Positions 17,780 through 35,485 of a DNA stretch of 38,934 nt are shown here, piece after piece. The translations under genes and the position numbers were made by a program. Source of the DNA: Syntrophus sp. PtaU1.Bin005 (GTDB taxonomy: Bacteria > Desulfobacterota > Syntrophia > Syntrophales > Syntrophaceae); assembly GCA_002067745.1 (NCBI GenBank), contig MVRU01000021.1, positions 1-38,934 on the forward strand, read 5' to 3'. The notes below the pieces were generated by a model. The model searched no databases, was not told the origin of the DNA, and saw only the letters and a list, made by a program, of their open reading frames with translations. The first letter of the stretch is position 1. Each line of letters begins with the position of its first letter.

Positions 17780-18181
17780 CTACCAGACCTTGCAGAGCAC
17801 TTCGCCACCGACGTTCTTTTCCCTGGCCTCTTTGTCTGTAATCACACCCTTCGATGTGGATATGATGGCGACACCGTATCCGTTGAGCACCTTTGGAATC
17901 TTATCCCGCTTGACATAGATCCGTCTGCTTGGTTTGCTGACCCTCTGGATGTCTTGAATGATGGTCGTCTTGCTGTCGGGATATTTCAGATAGACATTAA
18001 GAACGTCGAAGCCCTTCTCGTTCTTTTTGATGTCATATCCGCCAATATACCCGGCTTTCTTTAACACTTTCACTATGTTCAGATTGATCCCTGAATGCAG
18101 CACCTCGACACTCTTGAAACGTGCTCGATTTGCATTTCTTATCCTTGTGAGCATATCTGCGATCGGATCGGTCATCCCCAT
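17780..18181 (-). CDS. rpsH: 30S ribosomal protein S8
   Basis: S8/uS8, 133 residues, a central-domain 16S rRNA binder and, in enterobacteria, translational repressor of the spc operon. It reads MGMTDPIADMLTRIRNANRA and ends with the signature ISTSKGVITDKEAREKNVGG and EVLCKVW. GGAG is seven bases before ATG 18181, which favours that start over the ATG two codons further in. I did not find a helix 21-like S8 binding site near rplE, but could not fold it exhaustively. Confidence 0.98.
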   Translation of the reverse strand: MGMTDPIADMLTRIRNANRARFKSVEVLHSGINLNIVKVLKKAGYIGGYDIKKNEKGFDVLNVYLKYPDSKTTIIQDIQRVSKPSRRIYVKRDKIPKVLNGYGVAIISTSKGVITDKEAREKNVGGEVLCKVW

Positions 18182-18205
18182 ATACCTACTCCTTAAATAT
18201 ATTGA

Positions 18206-18391
18206 CTACCAGCTGGATTTAATCACGCCGGGAATTTCGCCTTTTGACGATAACTGCCTCAAACATATCCTGCACATACCAAATTTCCTGTAATATGCCC
18301 TTGGCCTGCCGCATATCGCACATCTATTGTAGGTTCTCACAGAATATTTCGGCTCTCTTTTTGCCTTCGCTATCAAGGATTTTTTTGCCAC
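18206..18391 (-). CDS. rpsN: 30S ribosomal protein S14, zinc-binding form
   Basis: The short 61-residue S14 (type Z), located in the 30S head. The zinc ligands are Cys24, Cys27, Cys40 and Cys43 in [20 protein letters not shown] and RICL. It ends in the usual [12 protein letters not shown]. The start is GTG at 18391 behind a GGAGGAG site. Neighbours are rplE (40 bases upstream) and rpsH (24 bases downstream), the usual spc order. Confidence 0.97.
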   Translation of the reverse strand: MAKKSLIAKAKREPKYSVRTYNRCAICGRPRAYYRKFGMCRICLRQLSSKGEIPGVIKSSW

Positions 18392-18431
18392 TCCGACTCC
18401 TCCGGTTATTTCTCTTCCCTAGCTGTTTTCT

Positions 18432-18971
18432 TTAACTTCTGAAAGGAACTCCCATATGCTTCAAAAGCGCCCTTGCTTCCTCATCTGTGGCGGCATTCGT
18501 CACGATGGCGATATTCATTCCTCGAATTTTTTCTATTTTATCGTATTCAATTTCAGGAAAGATGATCTGCTCTTTTACACCGATCGAAAAATTTCCACGG
18601 CCGTCGAACGTATTGGGGGATACCCCACGGAAATCGCGAATCCGCGGAAGGGCCACGTTAATGAACCGATCGAAAAACTCATACATTCGCTCACGCCTCA
18701 ACGTGACTCTGCATCCGATGGACATGCCCTTTCTCAGTTTGAACGTAGCAATCGACTTCTTGGCTTTCGTAATAACAGCCTTCTGACCCGTAATCAGTTC
18801 CAGCTCCCCGGTTGCTGTGTCAAGAATCTTCACGTTCTGTATCGCCTCACCCAGCCCCATGTTTACCACAATCTTCTTCATCACCGGAACCTGCATGGGA
18901 TTGCTGTATCCGAACTGTGAAATCAGAGCAGGAACGACTTCTTTTTTATAATACTCCTTTAATCTCGCCAT
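18432..18971 (-). CDS. rplE: 50S ribosomal protein L5
   Basis: L5/uL5, 179 residues, which binds 5S rRNA and touches P-site tRNA in the central protuberance. It shows the [20 protein letters not shown] start, [20 protein letters not shown], and [20 protein letters not shown] followed by RDFRGV. It ends near [20 protein letters not shown]. It begins at ATG 18971, 11 bases after rplX. Confidence 0.98.
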   Translation of the reverse strand: MARLKEYYKKEVVPALISQFGYSNPMQVPVMKKIVVNMGLGEAIQNVKILDTATGELELITGQKAVITKAKKSIATFKLRKGMSIGCRVTLRRERMYEFFDRFINVALPRIRDFRGVSPNTFDGRGNFSIGVKEQIIFPEIEYDKIEKIRGMNIAIVTNAATDEEARALLKHMGVPFRS

Positions 18972-18982
18972 GTCTCCACTAC

Positions 18983-19303
18983 CTACACATCCAATATTTC
19001 ACTGCATTTTTTGCAAATCCGAACTCTCTTCCCGTCCTCGAAAATCTTGATGCCGATCCTTGTTTCCTTGTTACACTTTCCGCACAGAATGCTTACATTC
19101 GATGCGTGAATCGGCCCCTCCTTCTCCACGATGCCGCCTTTTCCCATTGCATTGGCTTTCTGGTGCCTTTTTATCATGTTAAGCTTTTCTATGACGACCC
19201 TGTTATTATCCTTGAGCACCGTCAGGACTTTTCCGGTTTTCCCCTTTTCCTTTCCTGCGATGACCTTGACCAGGTCGCCTTTTTTCAAATGCTTCACTTG
19301 CAT
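18983..19303 (-). CDS. rplX: 50S ribosomal protein L24 with a C-terminal zinc ribbon
   Basis: L24/uL24, 106 residues, an assembly initiator near the exit tunnel. The KOW motif is [20 protein letters not shown], followed by [20 protein letters not shown] and the HASNV segment. Two CxxC pairs (ILCGKCN and RICKKCS) form a zinc ribbon in the C-terminal part, which many anaerobes have. ATG 19303 is very close to AGGA; a GTG two codons in (19297) has better spacing, so the true start may be there. Confidence 0.96.
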   Translation of the reverse strand: MQVKHLKKGDLVKVIAGKEKGKTGKVLTVLKDNNRVVIEKLNMIKRHQKANAMGKGGIVEKEGPIHASNVSILCGKCNKETRIGIKIFEDGKRVRICKKCSEILDV

Positions 19304-19372
19304 TTCCTATTCTCCATCTTCTCGTCCGCGGTTATGCCTATCATCAACAGCGCAATTTCAAGATCCCGAGTT

Positions 19373-19741
19373 TCAGAGCACTTCCGGCGCCAGTGATATA
19401 ATCTTCATAAATTGCCTGGCCCTGAGTTCCCTTGCTACGGGGCCGAATATTCTTGTTCCAATGGGCTCCATCTGGTTGCTGATCAGAACGGCAGAATTGT
19501 CATCGAACTTCAAATAAGATCCATCCGGACGTCTGACCTCTTTTGCCGTTCGAACGATGACGGCTTTCATGACATCGCCTTTCTTGACCTTCGAATTCGG
19601 CATGGCTTCCTTTACAGCCACAACTATGACGTCACCCACGCCGGCATACCTTCGTTTCGAGCCCCCTAGCACTTTAATGCAGGCGACTTTCTTAGCACCG
19701 GAATTATCGGCCACATTAAGCACCGTTTGCATCTGTATCAT
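19373..19741 (-). CDS. rplN: 50S ribosomal protein L14
   Basis: L14/uL14, 122 residues, located at the intersubunit face next to L19. It is highly conserved: [60 protein letters not shown] and the C-terminal [19 protein letters not shown]. It is the first gene of the spc operon, 34 bases after rpsQ, with no terminator between, so S10 and spc are likely one transcript here. Confidence 0.98.
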   Translation of the reverse strand: MIQMQTVLNVADNSGAKKVACIKVLGGSKRRYAGVGDVIVVAVKEAMPNSKVKKGDVMKAVIVRTAKEVRRPDGSYLKFDDNSAVLISNQMEPIGTRIFGPVARELRARQFMKIISLAPEVL

Positions 19742-19775
19742 AACGCGACTCCATCAACCTTCCCGTATTTTCGAT

Positions 19776-20033
19776 CTACTTCGCCTTTTCGACGATATTG
19801 AGCATTCTCCATCTCTTCAATCTGCTGAGCGGGCGCGACTCCATGATGATCACGGTATCTCCCACCTGACATTCATTTCTTTCATCATGAGCAAGGTATT
19901 TTGTGTGCCTTTTTGTGTATTTATGAAAAACAGCATGCTTCACAAGGCGCTCGGCTCGAATGACGATGGTTTTGTCCATCTTGTTACTGACGACAACCCC
20001 TTTGATTGTTCTGTTCTTACCCCGTTCTTTCAA
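19776..20033 (-). CDS. rpsQ: 30S ribosomal protein S17
   Basis: S17/uS17, 85 residues, an OB-fold 16S binder. It contains [40 protein letters not shown] and the signature [20 protein letters not shown]. The start can only be TTG at 20033, because a stop lies three codons upstream and no ATG fits. It overlaps the rpmC stop by four bases (TTGA), and GGAG is only two bases away, so translation is probably coupled to rpmC. Confidence 0.96.
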   Translation of the reverse strand: MKERGKNRTIKGVVVSNKMDKTIVIRAERLVKHAVFHKYTKRHTKYLAHDERNECQVGDTVIIMESRPLSRLKRWRMLNIVEKAK

Positions 20034-20227
20034 TGCTCCTTAACCCCCTTTTCCCGCAATATCGTTTTTGCCCGGGCGATATCCTTCTTGATCTTTCCGA
20101 ATGCAGCCGTAGATTCAAGTTGCCCTGAAGCACTGCGCATTCTCAGGTTAAAAAGCTCCTCAACCAGCTCGTTCTTCTTCTGCCTTATTTCATCAAGGCT
20201 TTTGTCTCTCCATTCCTTAGCCTTCAT
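20030..20227 (-). CDS. rpmC: 50S ribosomal protein L29
   Basis: L29/uL29, 65 residues, an antiparallel helical hairpin at the tunnel exit near the docking site for trigger factor and SRP. It reads [20 protein letters not shown] and contains [20 protein letters not shown], followed by [15 protein letters not shown]. The start is ATG at 20227, seven bases after GGGAG; a longer frame to 20245 lacks support. It overlaps the end of rplP by 11 bases and the start of rpsQ by four. Confidence 0.97.
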   Translation of the reverse strand: MKAKEWRDKSLDEIRQKKNELVEELFNLRMRSASGQLESTAAFGKIKKDIARAKTILREKGVKEH

Positions 20228-20639
20228 CTGACAACTCCCTAGCAAGAAACCTCGTTCCTATTGGAAGTTTATGTGATGCAAGCCGGAAAGCTTCCCTTGC
20301 CACATCCTTTGAAACTCCCTGCATCTCATAGAGCACCGTTCCCGGCTTGACGACCGCCACCCATTCCTCCGGCGCACCCTTTCCTTTTCCCATTCTCGTT
20401 TCGGCTGGTTTCTTCGTTATCGATTTATGAGGAAATATCCGTATCCATATCTTTCCGCCTCTGCGGACATGACGCGTGATGGCAATTCTGGCCGCTTCAA
20501 TCTGCCTAGCCGTAATCCAGCCGCATTCCTCGGCTTGAAGTCCGTAATCTCCAAAGGATACTTTGCTGCCACGTGTTGCAGTTCCTGTTCTGCGTCCTCT
20601 CTGCAGCTTTCGATATTTAACTCTTTTTGGCATTAACAT
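20217..20639 (-). CDS. rplP: 50S ribosomal protein L16
   Basis: L16/uL16, 140 residues, near the A site and central protuberance. It shows [80 protein letters not shown], and [15 protein letters not shown] at the end. The arginine that is hydroxylated in some bacteria lies in the GKGKGAPE region, but modification cannot be seen. ATG 20639 is favoured by a GAGGG site nine bases upstream; ATG 20633 is an alternative. Confidence 0.98.
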   Translation of the reverse strand: MLMPKRVKYRKLQRGRRTGTATRGSKVSFGDYGLQAEECGWITARQIEAARIAITRHVRRGGKIWIRIFPHKSITKKPAETRMGKGKGAPEEWVAVVKPGTVLYEMQGVSKDVAREAFRLASHKLPIGTRFLARELSDEG

Positions 20640-20694
20640 GGAACTTATCCCTCTGTTCTTTTCTGCATGGTTTTATGTTAGAACTTGGCGGATC

Positions 20695-21345
20695 CTATGG
20701 CCGTTCCAGTTCCTTCTTCCCCGGCAGGACTTCTCCGTGAAAGATCAGGACCTTGATGCCGATCTGTCCGTAGGCCGTCTTCGCTTCCGTGAAGCCGCTA
20801 TCGATATCCGCCCTCAGTGTATGCAACGGGACTCTTCCTTCGCGGTACCATTCGGTCCGTGACATCTCAGCCCCTCCCAATCTTCCCGAACAACTGACCC
20901 GAATACCCTTCGCACCGAATTTCAGCGCGGTGAGGACGCACTTTTTCATGGCCCTTCGAAAGGCGACTCTTCTCTCCAGCTGCATTGCAATATTTTCGGC
21001 GACAAGCTGCGCATCAATCTCGGGTTTCCGTACTTCAAGGATATTGATGATGATCTCGCTCGTCGATACGTTCTCAAGGTCTTTTTTCAGCTTTTCAATC
21101 TCGGCACCCTTTTTCCCGATGATGATCCCGGGACGCGCCGCATATATATTTACCTTGGCCTTATTGACCGCTCTTTCGATGTCAATATGGGAAATGCCCG
21201 CGTGATAAAGCTTCTTCTTCAGATACCGGCGGATTGCCAGATCTTCATACAGCATCTCCCGATAATTCTTATCGGCATACCACCTGGAATTCCAGTTCTT
21301 GTTGATTCCCAGCCTCAGACCGACAGGATTAACCTTCTGCCCCAA
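20695..21345 (-). CDS. rpsC: 30S ribosomal protein S3
   Basis: S3/uS3, 216 residues, which lines the mRNA entry tunnel and contributes to the 30S helicase activity. It has [20 protein letters not shown], the KH domain with [20 protein letters not shown], and the C-terminal [20 protein letters not shown] and [22 protein letters not shown] at 21345 is chosen because it gives the universal MGQKVNP start, with GGGAGGTG about seven bases before it; the in-frame GTG at 21360 would put that site inside the gene. Confidence 0.97.
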   Translation of the reverse strand: MGQKVNPVGLRLGINKNWNSRWYADKNYREMLYEDLAIRRYLKKKLYHAGISHIDIERAVNKAKVNIYAARPGIIIGKKGAEIEKLKKDLENVSTSEIIINILEVRKPEIDAQLVAENIAMQLERRVAFRRAMKKCVLTALKFGAKGIRVSCSGRLGGAEMSRTEWYREGRVPLHTLRADIDSGFTEAKTAYGQIGIKVLIFHGEVLPGKKELERP

Positions 21346-21363
21346 TCTAGCACCTCCCACTCG

Positions 21364-21696
21364 TTACTTTTCGTCAAGTATAACGGTAATATGACTCATC
21401 CTTTTTTTGATTGATGCAGCTCGGCCCTGGGCCCTGGCGCGCCATCTCTTCAATGATGGTCCCTGATCGACGAGCACTTCCTTCACGAAGAGAATTTTCT
21501 CGTCTATGTTCGGATTCTGTGTAGCATTCGCAACCGCCGATTTTAGAACCTTTCCCACAATTTCGCCGGACCGCTTCTGAGAATAGGTCAGAATCTCCCT
21601 TGCATCTTCCACCCTTTTGCCGCGGATCAGATCCACAACCAGCCTCGCCTTCTGGGGTGACATTCTTATATATTTTGCTACTGCTCTCGCTTCCAT
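21364..21696 (-). CDS. rplV: 50S ribosomal protein L22
   Basis: L22/uL22, 110 residues, whose long beta-hairpin lines the peptide exit tunnel. It shows AKYIRMSPQKARLVVDLIRG, VLKSAVANATQNPNIDEKIL and the hairpin part VDQGPSLKRWRARAQGRAAS, IKKRMSHITVIL. No macrolide-type hairpin deletion is apparent. The start is ATG 21696, 54 bases after rpsS. Confidence 0.98.
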   Translation of the reverse strand: MEARAVAKYIRMSPQKARLVVDLIRGKRVEDAREILTYSQKRSGEIVGKVLKSAVANATQNPNIDEKILFVKEVLVDQGPSLKRWRARAQGRAASIKKRMSHITVILDEK

Positions 21697-21750
21697 ATTT
21701 TCCGTCTCTATGATCTTTTCTTTGTCGGTTCTGTCAAAATAACCAATTTC

Positions 21751-22032
21751 CTATTTCCGCACTTTCGATTTTCTGTCACCTGCATGACTGAAGAATATCC
21801 TCGTGGGTGCAAACTCACCCAGTTTATGGCCGACCATGTTTTCTGTCACGAAGACCGGTATAAATTTCTTTCCGTTGTGCACCGCAAAGGTAATTCCTAT
21901 CAAATCAGGGGTTATTGTTGACCGGCGCGACCAGGTTTTAATGACATTTTTATTCCCTGAAGCAACAGCCTTACTGACCTTATCAAGAAGCTTTTCATCA
22001 ACAAACGGACCTTTTTTGATTGATCGTGCCAC
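21751..22032 (-). CDS. rpsS: 30S ribosomal protein S19
   Basis: S19/uS19, 93 residues, in the 30S head beside S13. It reads [20 protein letters not shown] and has [40 protein letters not shown] and [20 protein letters not shown]. The start is GTG at 22032, only three bases after the rplB stop. Confidence 0.98.
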   Translation of the reverse strand: MARSIKKGPFVDEKLLDKVSKAVASGNKNVIKTWSRRSTITPDLIGITFAVHNGKKFIPVFVTENMVGHKLGEFAPTRIFFSHAGDRKSKVRK

Positions 22033-22035
22033 TGC

Positions 22036-22857
22036 CTATCCCCTTCTCTTTACGATGTATTTATCTGTATCCTTATTGGTTCGCGTTTTATGCCCCTTTG
22101 TTGGTATGCCCCAGGGAGTGCACGGATGCCTTCCCCCGGAAGACCTTCCTTCACCGCCACCCATCGGATGATCAACCGGATTCATGACCACACCCCGGAC
22201 CTTGGGTCTTTTACCGCTCCATCGTGTCCGTCCCGCTTTTCCGATGCTGATATTTTCATGATCGTTGTTTCCGACCTGACCAATGGTGGCACGGCAATTG
22301 ATGAAGATTTTTCTCACTTCACCCGAGGGCAGTCTTACTTGAGCGTAATTTCCTTCTTTCGCCATTAACTGCCCATACGTTCCGGCGCTTCTTATGAGCT
22401 GACCGCCCTTCCCCACCTTCAATTCTATGTTGTGGATAAGAGATCCAAGGGGAATGTTTTTCAAGGGCAGGGCATTGCCTGCTTTTATATCCGCCTTCTC
22501 GCCGCTTAAAACCTTTTCTCCAAGTTCGACTTTTGCCGGGGCAAGAATATAGCGCTTTTCTCCATCTTCGTAGTTGACCAAGGCGATCCTGGCGGACCGG
22601 TTCGGATCATACTCTATCGACGCGATTCTGCCGGGCACATCCAGCTTTTCCCGTTTGAAATCGACGAATCGATAGCGCCGCTTATGCCCGCCACCAACGT
22701 GTCTGCTCGTTATTCGTCCTAAATTGTTTCGACCGCCTGTCTTTTTAATTGTTTTCAGAAGACTCTTTTGCGGTGAATCCGATGTAATCTCTTCAAACGT
22801 CGAGCAGGTCTGATATCTTCTCCCTGGTGAGGTTGGTTTATATTTTCTGATCGCCAT
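22036..22857 (-). CDS. rplB: 50S ribosomal protein L2
   Basis: L2/uL2, 273 residues, needed for subunit association and peptidyl transfer. It begins [20 protein letters not shown] and contains [20 protein letters not shown] and [10 protein letters not shown]. The C-terminal signature is [20 protein letters not shown]; the histidine in this loop (the E. coli His229 equivalent) is present in NPVDHP. It starts at ATG 22857, 17 bases after rplW. Confidence 0.98.
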   Translation of the reverse strand: MAIRKYKPTSPGRRYQTCSTFEEITSDSPQKSLLKTIKKTGGRNNLGRITSRHVGGGHKRRYRFVDFKREKLDVPGRIASIEYDPNRSARIALVNYEDGEKRYILAPAKVELGEKVLSGEKADIKAGNALPLKNIPLGSLIHNIELKVGKGGQLIRSAGTYGQLMAKEGNYAQVRLPSGEVRKIFINCRATIGQVGNNDHENISIGKAGRTRWSGKRPKVRGVVMNPVDHPMGGGEGRSSGGRHPCTPWGIPTKGHKTRTNKDTDKYIVKRRG

Positions 22858-22874
22858 CCGTCTCTATCCCTTCT

Positions 22875-23162
22875 CTATACACCGTATATGTCAATCGAAT
22901 TTCCCGGGGCAAGCGTTACGACCGCCTTTTTCCAGTCTTTTCTCTTCCCCATCGTCCGGCCCATTCTTTTCTTCTTGCCCTTAACATTTATGACATGCAC
23001 GTCATCAACGACCACCTTCAGAAGTTTCTCCGCGGCCCTGCGAATCTCTATCTTGTTCGCCCTGGGATCCACTTCAAAGAAATACTTATTTTTTTCTTCC
23101 TTTTCGATGGTGCTTTTTTCAGTGACCAACATTCTCTTAATAATCGAATGCATTTCCATCAT
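22875..23162 (-). CDS. rplW: 50S ribosomal protein L23
   Basis: L23/uL23, 95 residues, at the tunnel exit, where trigger factor and SRP bind. It shows IIKRMLVTEKSTIEKEEKNK, YFFEVDPRANKIEIRRAAEK, VVVDDVHVINVKGKKKRMGR and the C-terminal KKAVVTLAPGNSIDIYGV. Its ATG overlaps the rplD stop in an ATGA arrangement, suggesting translational coupling. A start at the fourth codon (23153) is also possible. Confidence 0.97.
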   Translation of the reverse strand: MMEMHSIIKRMLVTEKSTIEKEEKNKYFFEVDPRANKIEIRRAAEKLLKVVVDDVHVINVKGKKKRMGRTMGKRKDWKKAVVTLAPGNSIDIYGV

Positions 23163-23782
23163 GACAGCAGCGCCCCTTCCAATTTCTTGACTGCCGGCTC
23201 CAGAATGACAAGGTGCTCATGATTCAGGACATCATAAACATTAATGCCTTCGGACCTTATCATCTTGATCCCTTCTATATTTCTGGAAGATTTTTCCAGG
23301 ACCTCATTGCGCTCGTCCGTTACAAACAAGGCTTTCCTCAATCCAAACCGATCAACGACTTCCTGAAACTTCTTGGTCTTTATCTCTTCCAGCGGGAACT
23401 CCTTCAGGACGACCAGCTTCTGCCCCTGATACTTCATGGTCAGTACGGACCGCAACGCACTCTTTCGCACCTTCTTGGAAACTTTATGCTTATATTCTCT
23501 CGGCAATGGCCCGAAGACGATTCCTCCGCCCCGCCAGATGGGTGACCGGCTCGTTCCCGCGCGCGCCCGCCCGGTACCCTTTTGCCGCCAAGGCTTCTTA
23601 CCGCCACCACTCACATCACTTCTACCTTTGGTCGCTGCCGTACCCAAGCGCCGTGACGCCATCTGCATTCTCACCACGTCATAAATCACCGCATCATTAA
23701 CTTCGGCACCAAACACGGCATCATCAAGCTCGATCTCAGACACTTTATTTTTACTTATGTCAAATACTTCAGCAACCAACAT
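23159..23782 (-). CDS. rplD: 50S ribosomal protein L4
   Basis: L4/uL4, 207 residues, which lines the exit tunnel and in E. coli represses the S10 operon. It contains VVRMQMASRRLGTAATKGRS, the loop GGGKKPWRQKGTGRARAGTS, and RSPIWRGGGIVFGPLPREYK. ATG 23782 has GAGGGG eight bases upstream; the in-frame TTG at 23788 is too close to that site. It is 27 bases after rplC. I see no E. coli-type S10 leader upstream of rpsJ, where the gap to tuf is only 45 bases. Confidence 0.97.
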   Translation of the reverse strand: MLVAEVFDISKNKVSEIELDDAVFGAEVNDAVIYDVVRMQMASRRLGTAATKGRSDVSGGGKKPWRQKGTGRARAGTSRSPIWRGGGIVFGPLPREYKHKVSKKVRKSALRSVLTMKYQGQKLVVLKEFPLEEIKTKKFQEVVDRFGLRKALFVTDERNEVLEKSSRNIEGIKMIRSEGINVYDVLNHEHLVILEPAVKKLEGALLS

Positions 23783-23809
23783 CTTCAATTCCCCTCAAAT
23801 AGCAAACAT

Positions 23810-24439
23810 TCACGCCTTTGCAGACTGTTTTATGAATAGATAGCCGTTTCGCGCACCGGGCACGGCTCCTTTGATCATGATCAGGTTCTTTTCAGAGCGG
23901 ATGCTCCAGATCATAAGATTCTTCACCGTCTTCTGCTTGTTGCCCATTTGCCCGGGCAGCTTTTTGCCTTTAAGAACCCGCGACGGGTACGCGCTGGCGC
24001 CTATGGATCCAGGGGCCCGATGAAACATCGACCCATGCGTCGCCCTTCCTCCACCAAAACCGTGGCGTTTGATGACTCCGGCGAACCCTTTTCCCTTTGT
24101 TGTTCCCGTTATATCCACGCTCTCGCCGACGCTGAACGCCTCCACCGTAATTTCCTGACCCAATTCATAGTCATCGATCGAGTCTGAACGCATTTCCTTC
24201 AAGACGCGGAAATATCCCTTGTTCGCCTTGTTAAAATGACCCTGTAACGGCTTCGTCACCTTGTTCTGCTTCATTCTGCCATAACCAAGTTGAACCGCGT
24301 CATACCCGTCTGTATCGACCGTTTTTTTCTGAGTAACCACCGATGGTTCAACTTCAACGACCGTCACCGGAACGGCAGCCCCATCCTCGGCAAATACCTG
24401 CATCATCCCGATTTTTCTGCCAATGATCATCTTTTTCAT
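23810..24439 (-). CDS. rplC: 50S ribosomal protein L3
   Basis: L3/uL3, about 209 residues, an early-assembling protein reaching towards the peptidyl transferase centre. It contains IGRKIGMMQVFAEDGAAVPV, VEAFSVGESVDITGTTKGKG, FAGVIKRHGFGGGRATHGSM and GSIGASAYPSRVLKGKKLPG followed by QMGN. The start is uncertain among GTG 24448, ATG 24439 and ATG 24430; 24439 is chosen as the ATG with GGAT just upstream. The 101-base gap to rpsJ contains no gene. Confidence 0.96.
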   Translation of the reverse strand: MKKMIIGRKIGMMQVFAEDGAAVPVTVVEVEPSVVTQKKTVDTDGYDAVQLGYGRMKQNKVTKPLQGHFNKANKGYFRVLKEMRSDSIDDYELGQEITVEAFSVGESVDITGTTKGKGFAGVIKRHGFGGGRATHGSMFHRAPGSIGASAYPSRVLKGKKLPGQMGNKQKTVKNLMIWSIRSEKNLIMIKGAVPGARNGYLFIKQSAKA

Positions 24440-24540
24440 CAGATCCACTTTATCATCTACGTGTATTTTTTAAACGTTTGTTGCCCGACTACCAACGATA
24501 CCGCCTGTCCGGAGAGTCCCGTCCGCCGCCTGCTTGGAAT

Positions 24541-24849
24541 CTAAGCCTTTATTTCCACATCTACGCCAGCCGACAAATCCAGTTTCATCAAGGCATCCAC
24601 CGTTGATTGCGTTGGCTCTATAATGTCAATCAATCGTTTGTGCGTTCTTATCTCAAACTGCTCTCTTGATTTCTTGTCGACATGCGGGGAACGATTCACA
24701 CAGTACTTGTTGATCTCCGTCGGAAGCGGCACAGGGCCCGCCACTCGAGCGCCTGTACGCCTCGCTGTCTCCACAATCTCCTCTACCGAACGATCAAGTA
24801 ATTTATAATCGTACGCTCTTAGACGAATCCTAATTTTCTGATCTTTCAT
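24541..24849 (-). CDS. rpsJ: 30S ribosomal protein S10 (NusE)
   Basis: S10/uS10, 102 residues, a 30S head protein that also acts as NusE in transcription antitermination with NusB and binds NusG. It shows [40 protein letters not shown] and [20 protein letters not shown], then [20 protein letters not shown]. It starts at ATG 24849, 45 bases after tuf, so str and S10 operons are joined. Confidence 0.98.
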   Translation of the reverse strand: MKDQKIRIRLRAYDYKLLDRSVEEIVETARRTGARVAGPVPLPTEINKYCVNRSPHVDKKSREQFEIRTHKRLIDIIEPTQSTVDALMKLDLSAGVDVEIKA

Positions 24850-24894
24850 GTCCTCGTTCGACCCAATATCTCATCAAGTATTTCATTCAATTGC

Positions 24895-26088
24895 TTATTC
24901 AATGACCTTACTGACAACGCCGGCACCGACGGTTCTTCCACCCTCCCGGATGGCAAACCGCAGCTGCTCTTCCATGGCAATAGGCGTGATCAGGGTCACT
25001 TCCATCTCCACATTGTCGCCAGGCATAACCATCTCGACACCCTCAGGGAGCTTCGCCACACCGGTCACATCGGTGGTCCTGAAATAGAACTGCGGACGAT
25101 AGCCTGTGAAGAACGGGGTATGCCGACCGCCTTCCTCCTTGGTCAGAACGTACACCTGAGCCATGAACTTCGTATGCGGGGTAATGGAACCCGGTTTGGC
25201 GACAACCTGGCCTCTTTCAACATCCTCCCGCTTGATGCCGCGCAGCAGCAAGCCGACATCGTCACCGGCTCTTCCCTCATCCAGGGTCTTGCGGAACATC
25301 TCCACGCCTGTGCAAACGGTCTTCTGTGTCGTACGGATCCCGACGATTTCAACTTCCTCACCGGTTTTGACGATTCCCCGGTCCACTCTTCCCGTGACAA
25401 CGGTTCCACGACCGGAAATGGTAAAGACATCCCCGACAGGCATGAGAAATGGTTTATCCAGAGCGCGTTCCGGCTCAGGGATATAATTATCGACGGCGTC
25501 CATCAGTTCATAGATGGTTTTCACGTCGGGATCTTCCGCACTTTCGCTTTCCAGGGCCTTCAGCGCCGACCCTCGGATAATGGGAATGTCATCTCCGGGA
25601 AATTCATATTCGTTCAGCAGTTCCCTCAACTCCAGCTCAACGAGATCAAGAAGCTCCGGGTCATCGACGAGGTCTACCTTGTTCATGTAAACCACGATGT
25701 AGGGAACCTGCACCTGCCTTGCAAGAAGGATATGTTCACGGGTCTGCGGCATGGGGCCGTCTGAAGCGGCAACCACGAGAATCGTCCCGTCCATGTGAGC
25801 CGCACCGGAAATCATGTTCTTGATATAGTCGGCGTGCCCCGGACAGTCCACATGGGCGTAGTGGCGTTTGTCCGTCTGATATTCCACATGGGAGATGTTG
25901 ATCGTAACGCCTCTTTCTTTTTCTTCCGGCGCATTGTCGATGGAATCAAAGGCCCGGAATTCGGCTAAGCCTTTTTTTGCAAGCCACTTTGTGATCGCTG
26001 CCGTCAAAGTGGTTTTTCCGTGATCGACATGTCCAATGGTTCCAATATTCAAGTGCGGCTTTGTCCTTTCAAATTTCTTCTTAGCCAT
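24895..26088 (-). CDS. tuf: Elongation factor Tu
   Basis: The 397-residue GTPase that delivers aminoacyl-tRNA to the ribosome. The G-domain motifs are GHVDHGKTT at 19-27, the RGVTI switch I end, DCPGHAD at 81-87 with the catalytic His, NKVD at 136-139 and SALKAL. Domains II and III are complete, ending [11 protein letters not shown]. The start is ATG 26088, with AAGGAGG and CGGAGG in tandem just before it. It directly follows rpsG by 143 bases: fusA, which normally separates them, is missing. Confidence 0.98.
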   Translation of the reverse strand: MAKKKFERTKPHLNIGTIGHVDHGKTTLTAAITKWLAKKGLAEFRAFDSIDNAPEEKERGVTINISHVEYQTDKRHYAHVDCPGHADYIKNMISGAAHMDGTILVVAASDGPMPQTREHILLARQVQVPYIVVYMNKVDLVDDPELLDLVELELRELLNEYEFPGDDIPIIRGSALKALESESAEDPDVKTIYELMDAVDNYIPEPERALDKPFLMPVGDVFTISGRGTVVTGRVDRGIVKTGEEVEIVGIRTTQKTVCTGVEMFRKTLDEGRAGDDVGLLLRGIKREDVERGQVVAKPGSITPHTKFMAQVYVLTKEEGGRHTPFFTGYRPQFYFRTTDVTGVAKLPEGVEMVMPGDNVEMEVTLITPIAMEEQLRFAIREGGRTVGAGVVSKVIE

Positions 26089-26199
26089 CCTCCGACCTCC
26101 TTAATCTTTATAATTCTCTTGAATAAGTATCATCCTTGATCCTTCAGGTCCCGCCTGCTGCGAAGCCCAAAGATTTTTTTCCGGTTCCTGCATCAACGA

Positions 26200-26221
26200 A
26201 AGGCTGATCGACATCAGCCTT
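26200..26221 (-). other. Perfect 9-bp hairpin between rpsG and tuf
   Basis: On the minus strand AAGGCTGAT, loop GTCG, ATCAGCCTT forms a perfect 9-bp stem 10 bases after the rpsG stop. The following bases TCGTTG are too poor in T for a convincing terminator. It may be an mRNA-processing, stability or attenuation element at the place where fusA is usually found. The rest of the 143-base gap shows only the tandem ribosome binding sites of tuf. Confidence 0.55.
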
Positions 26222-26231
26222 CTGCAAATAT

Positions 26232-26702
26232 CTAGAAGCGGTAGTGGGCAAAAGCCTTATTCGCCTCTGCCATTTTATGCACGCTTTCTCTCTTTTTGAT
26301 TGACCCGCCCCGGTTATTGGCTGCATCCATAAATTCACCGGCCAGTTTTTCCCTCATCGTTTTTTCAGACCGGTCGGTCGCGTTGGAGATGATCCAGCGG
26401 ATGGCAAGGGCAACTCTTCGCGATGACGCCACCTCTGTGGGGACCTGATACGTCGATCCTCCCACCCGCCGCGACTTGACTTCAATGACGGGTTTCACAT
26501 TGTTGACGGCCCTTTCAAACAGCTCCACGGGGGATTCCTTCGCCTTTTTCTCGATGATATCAAAAGCACCGTAAAGGATGGACTCGGCAACGCTCTTCTT
26601 CCCCTTCTTCAGAAGGTTGTTGACGAACTTTGCCACTAGGACATTCTTGTATTTCGGATCCGGCAGGATCACCCTTTTCGCAATCTCTCTTCTTCTTGGC
26701 AT
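26232..26702 (-). CDS. rpsG: 30S ribosomal protein S7
   Basis: S7/uS7, 156 residues, primary binder of the 16S 3' domain and, in E. coli, repressor of the str operon. It shows [20 protein letters not shown], the [20 protein letters not shown] segment, [20 protein letters not shown] and the C-terminal [20 protein letters not shown]. It starts at ATG 26702, 16 bases after rpsL; such a short gap leaves no room for the long S7-binding leader known from E. coli. Confidence 0.98.
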   Translation of the reverse strand: MPRRREIAKRVILPDPKYKNVLVAKFVNNLLKKGKKSVAESILYGAFDIIEKKAKESPVELFERAVNNVKPVIEVKSRRVGGSTYQVPTEVASSRRVALAIRWIISNATDRSEKTMREKLAGEFMDAANNRGGSIKKRESVHKMAEANKAFAHYRF

Positions 26703-26718
26703 AATTCAGAACCCCGTT

Positions 26719-27090
26719 CTAACTTGGCTTTTTAGCCCCGTATTTTGATCTCCCCTGTTTTCTGTCCTGAACGCCGACCGCGTCAAGGGTCCCGCGGACA
26801 ATATGATATCTCACACCGGGAAGATCTTTGACACGCCCACCGCGAACCAGCACGACGGAATGCTCCTGAAGGTTATGGCCGATCCCCGGGATGTAAGAAG
26901 TCACTTCATAGCCGCTGGTCAGGCGGACCCTGGCCACTTTCCTCAACGCGGAATTGGGCTTTTTGGGTGTCGACGTGTATACCCGGACACATACCCCGCG
27001 CCTCTGCGGAGACCCTGCCAGAGCCGGCGTTGATGCTTTTTTTGCAGCCCGCAATCTCCCATTGCGAACCAACTGATTAATCGTAGGCAT
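26719..27090 (-). CDS. rpsL: 30S ribosomal protein S12
   Basis: S12/uS12, 123 residues, at the decoding centre. It reads [40 protein letters not shown] and [20 protein letters not shown]. Lys43 and Lys88, whose change gives streptomycin resistance, are wild type, and Asp89, the methylthiolation target, is present. ATG 27090 is chosen for the universal MPTINQL start, with GGAGGGG just upstream; the frame extends ten codons further without support. It follows rpoC by 63 bases with no terminator, so the rpoBC transcript may continue into str. Confidence 0.98.
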   Translation of the reverse strand: MPTINQLVRNGRLRAAKKASTPALAGSPQRRGVCVRVYTSTPKKPNSALRKVARVRLTSGYEVTSYIPGIGHNLQEHSVVLVRGGRVKDLPGVRYHIVRGTLDAVGVQDRKQGRSKYGAKKPS

Positions 27091-27153
27091 TACCCCTCCA
27101 GTAAACTGTACTTCAAGCAAAAATAATTTGACTAAGAAAAGTTTGGTTAACTA

Positions 27154-31299
<4,146 letters not shown>

Positions 31300-31353
31300 A
31301 GTTTTTACTCCCGGTTATATGTAACTCGATGTCGGCGATGAAGGAGGCCTTTA

Positions 31354-35445
<4,092 letters not shown>

Positions 35446-35466
35446 GGCATTCCTAAATAATAGTTC

Positions 35467-35485
35467 GGGCACAATGACTGTGCCC
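35467..35485 (-). other. Hairpin in the rplL-rpoB gap
   Basis: On the minus strand GGGCACA, loop GTCAT, TGTGCCC makes a perfect 7-bp stem 13 bases after the rplL stop. No T-run follows, so it is not a full terminator. The location matches that of the attenuator and RNase III site between rplL and rpoB in E. coli, so an analogous role is possible, by inference only. It would also mask the alternative GTG start of rpoB. Confidence 0.55.

Noticed and set aside
26144-26338. Minus-strand reading frame in the rpsG-tuf gap as a fusA remnant
   Set aside because: Its residues show no EF-G motif and it mostly reads the end of rpsG in another frame.
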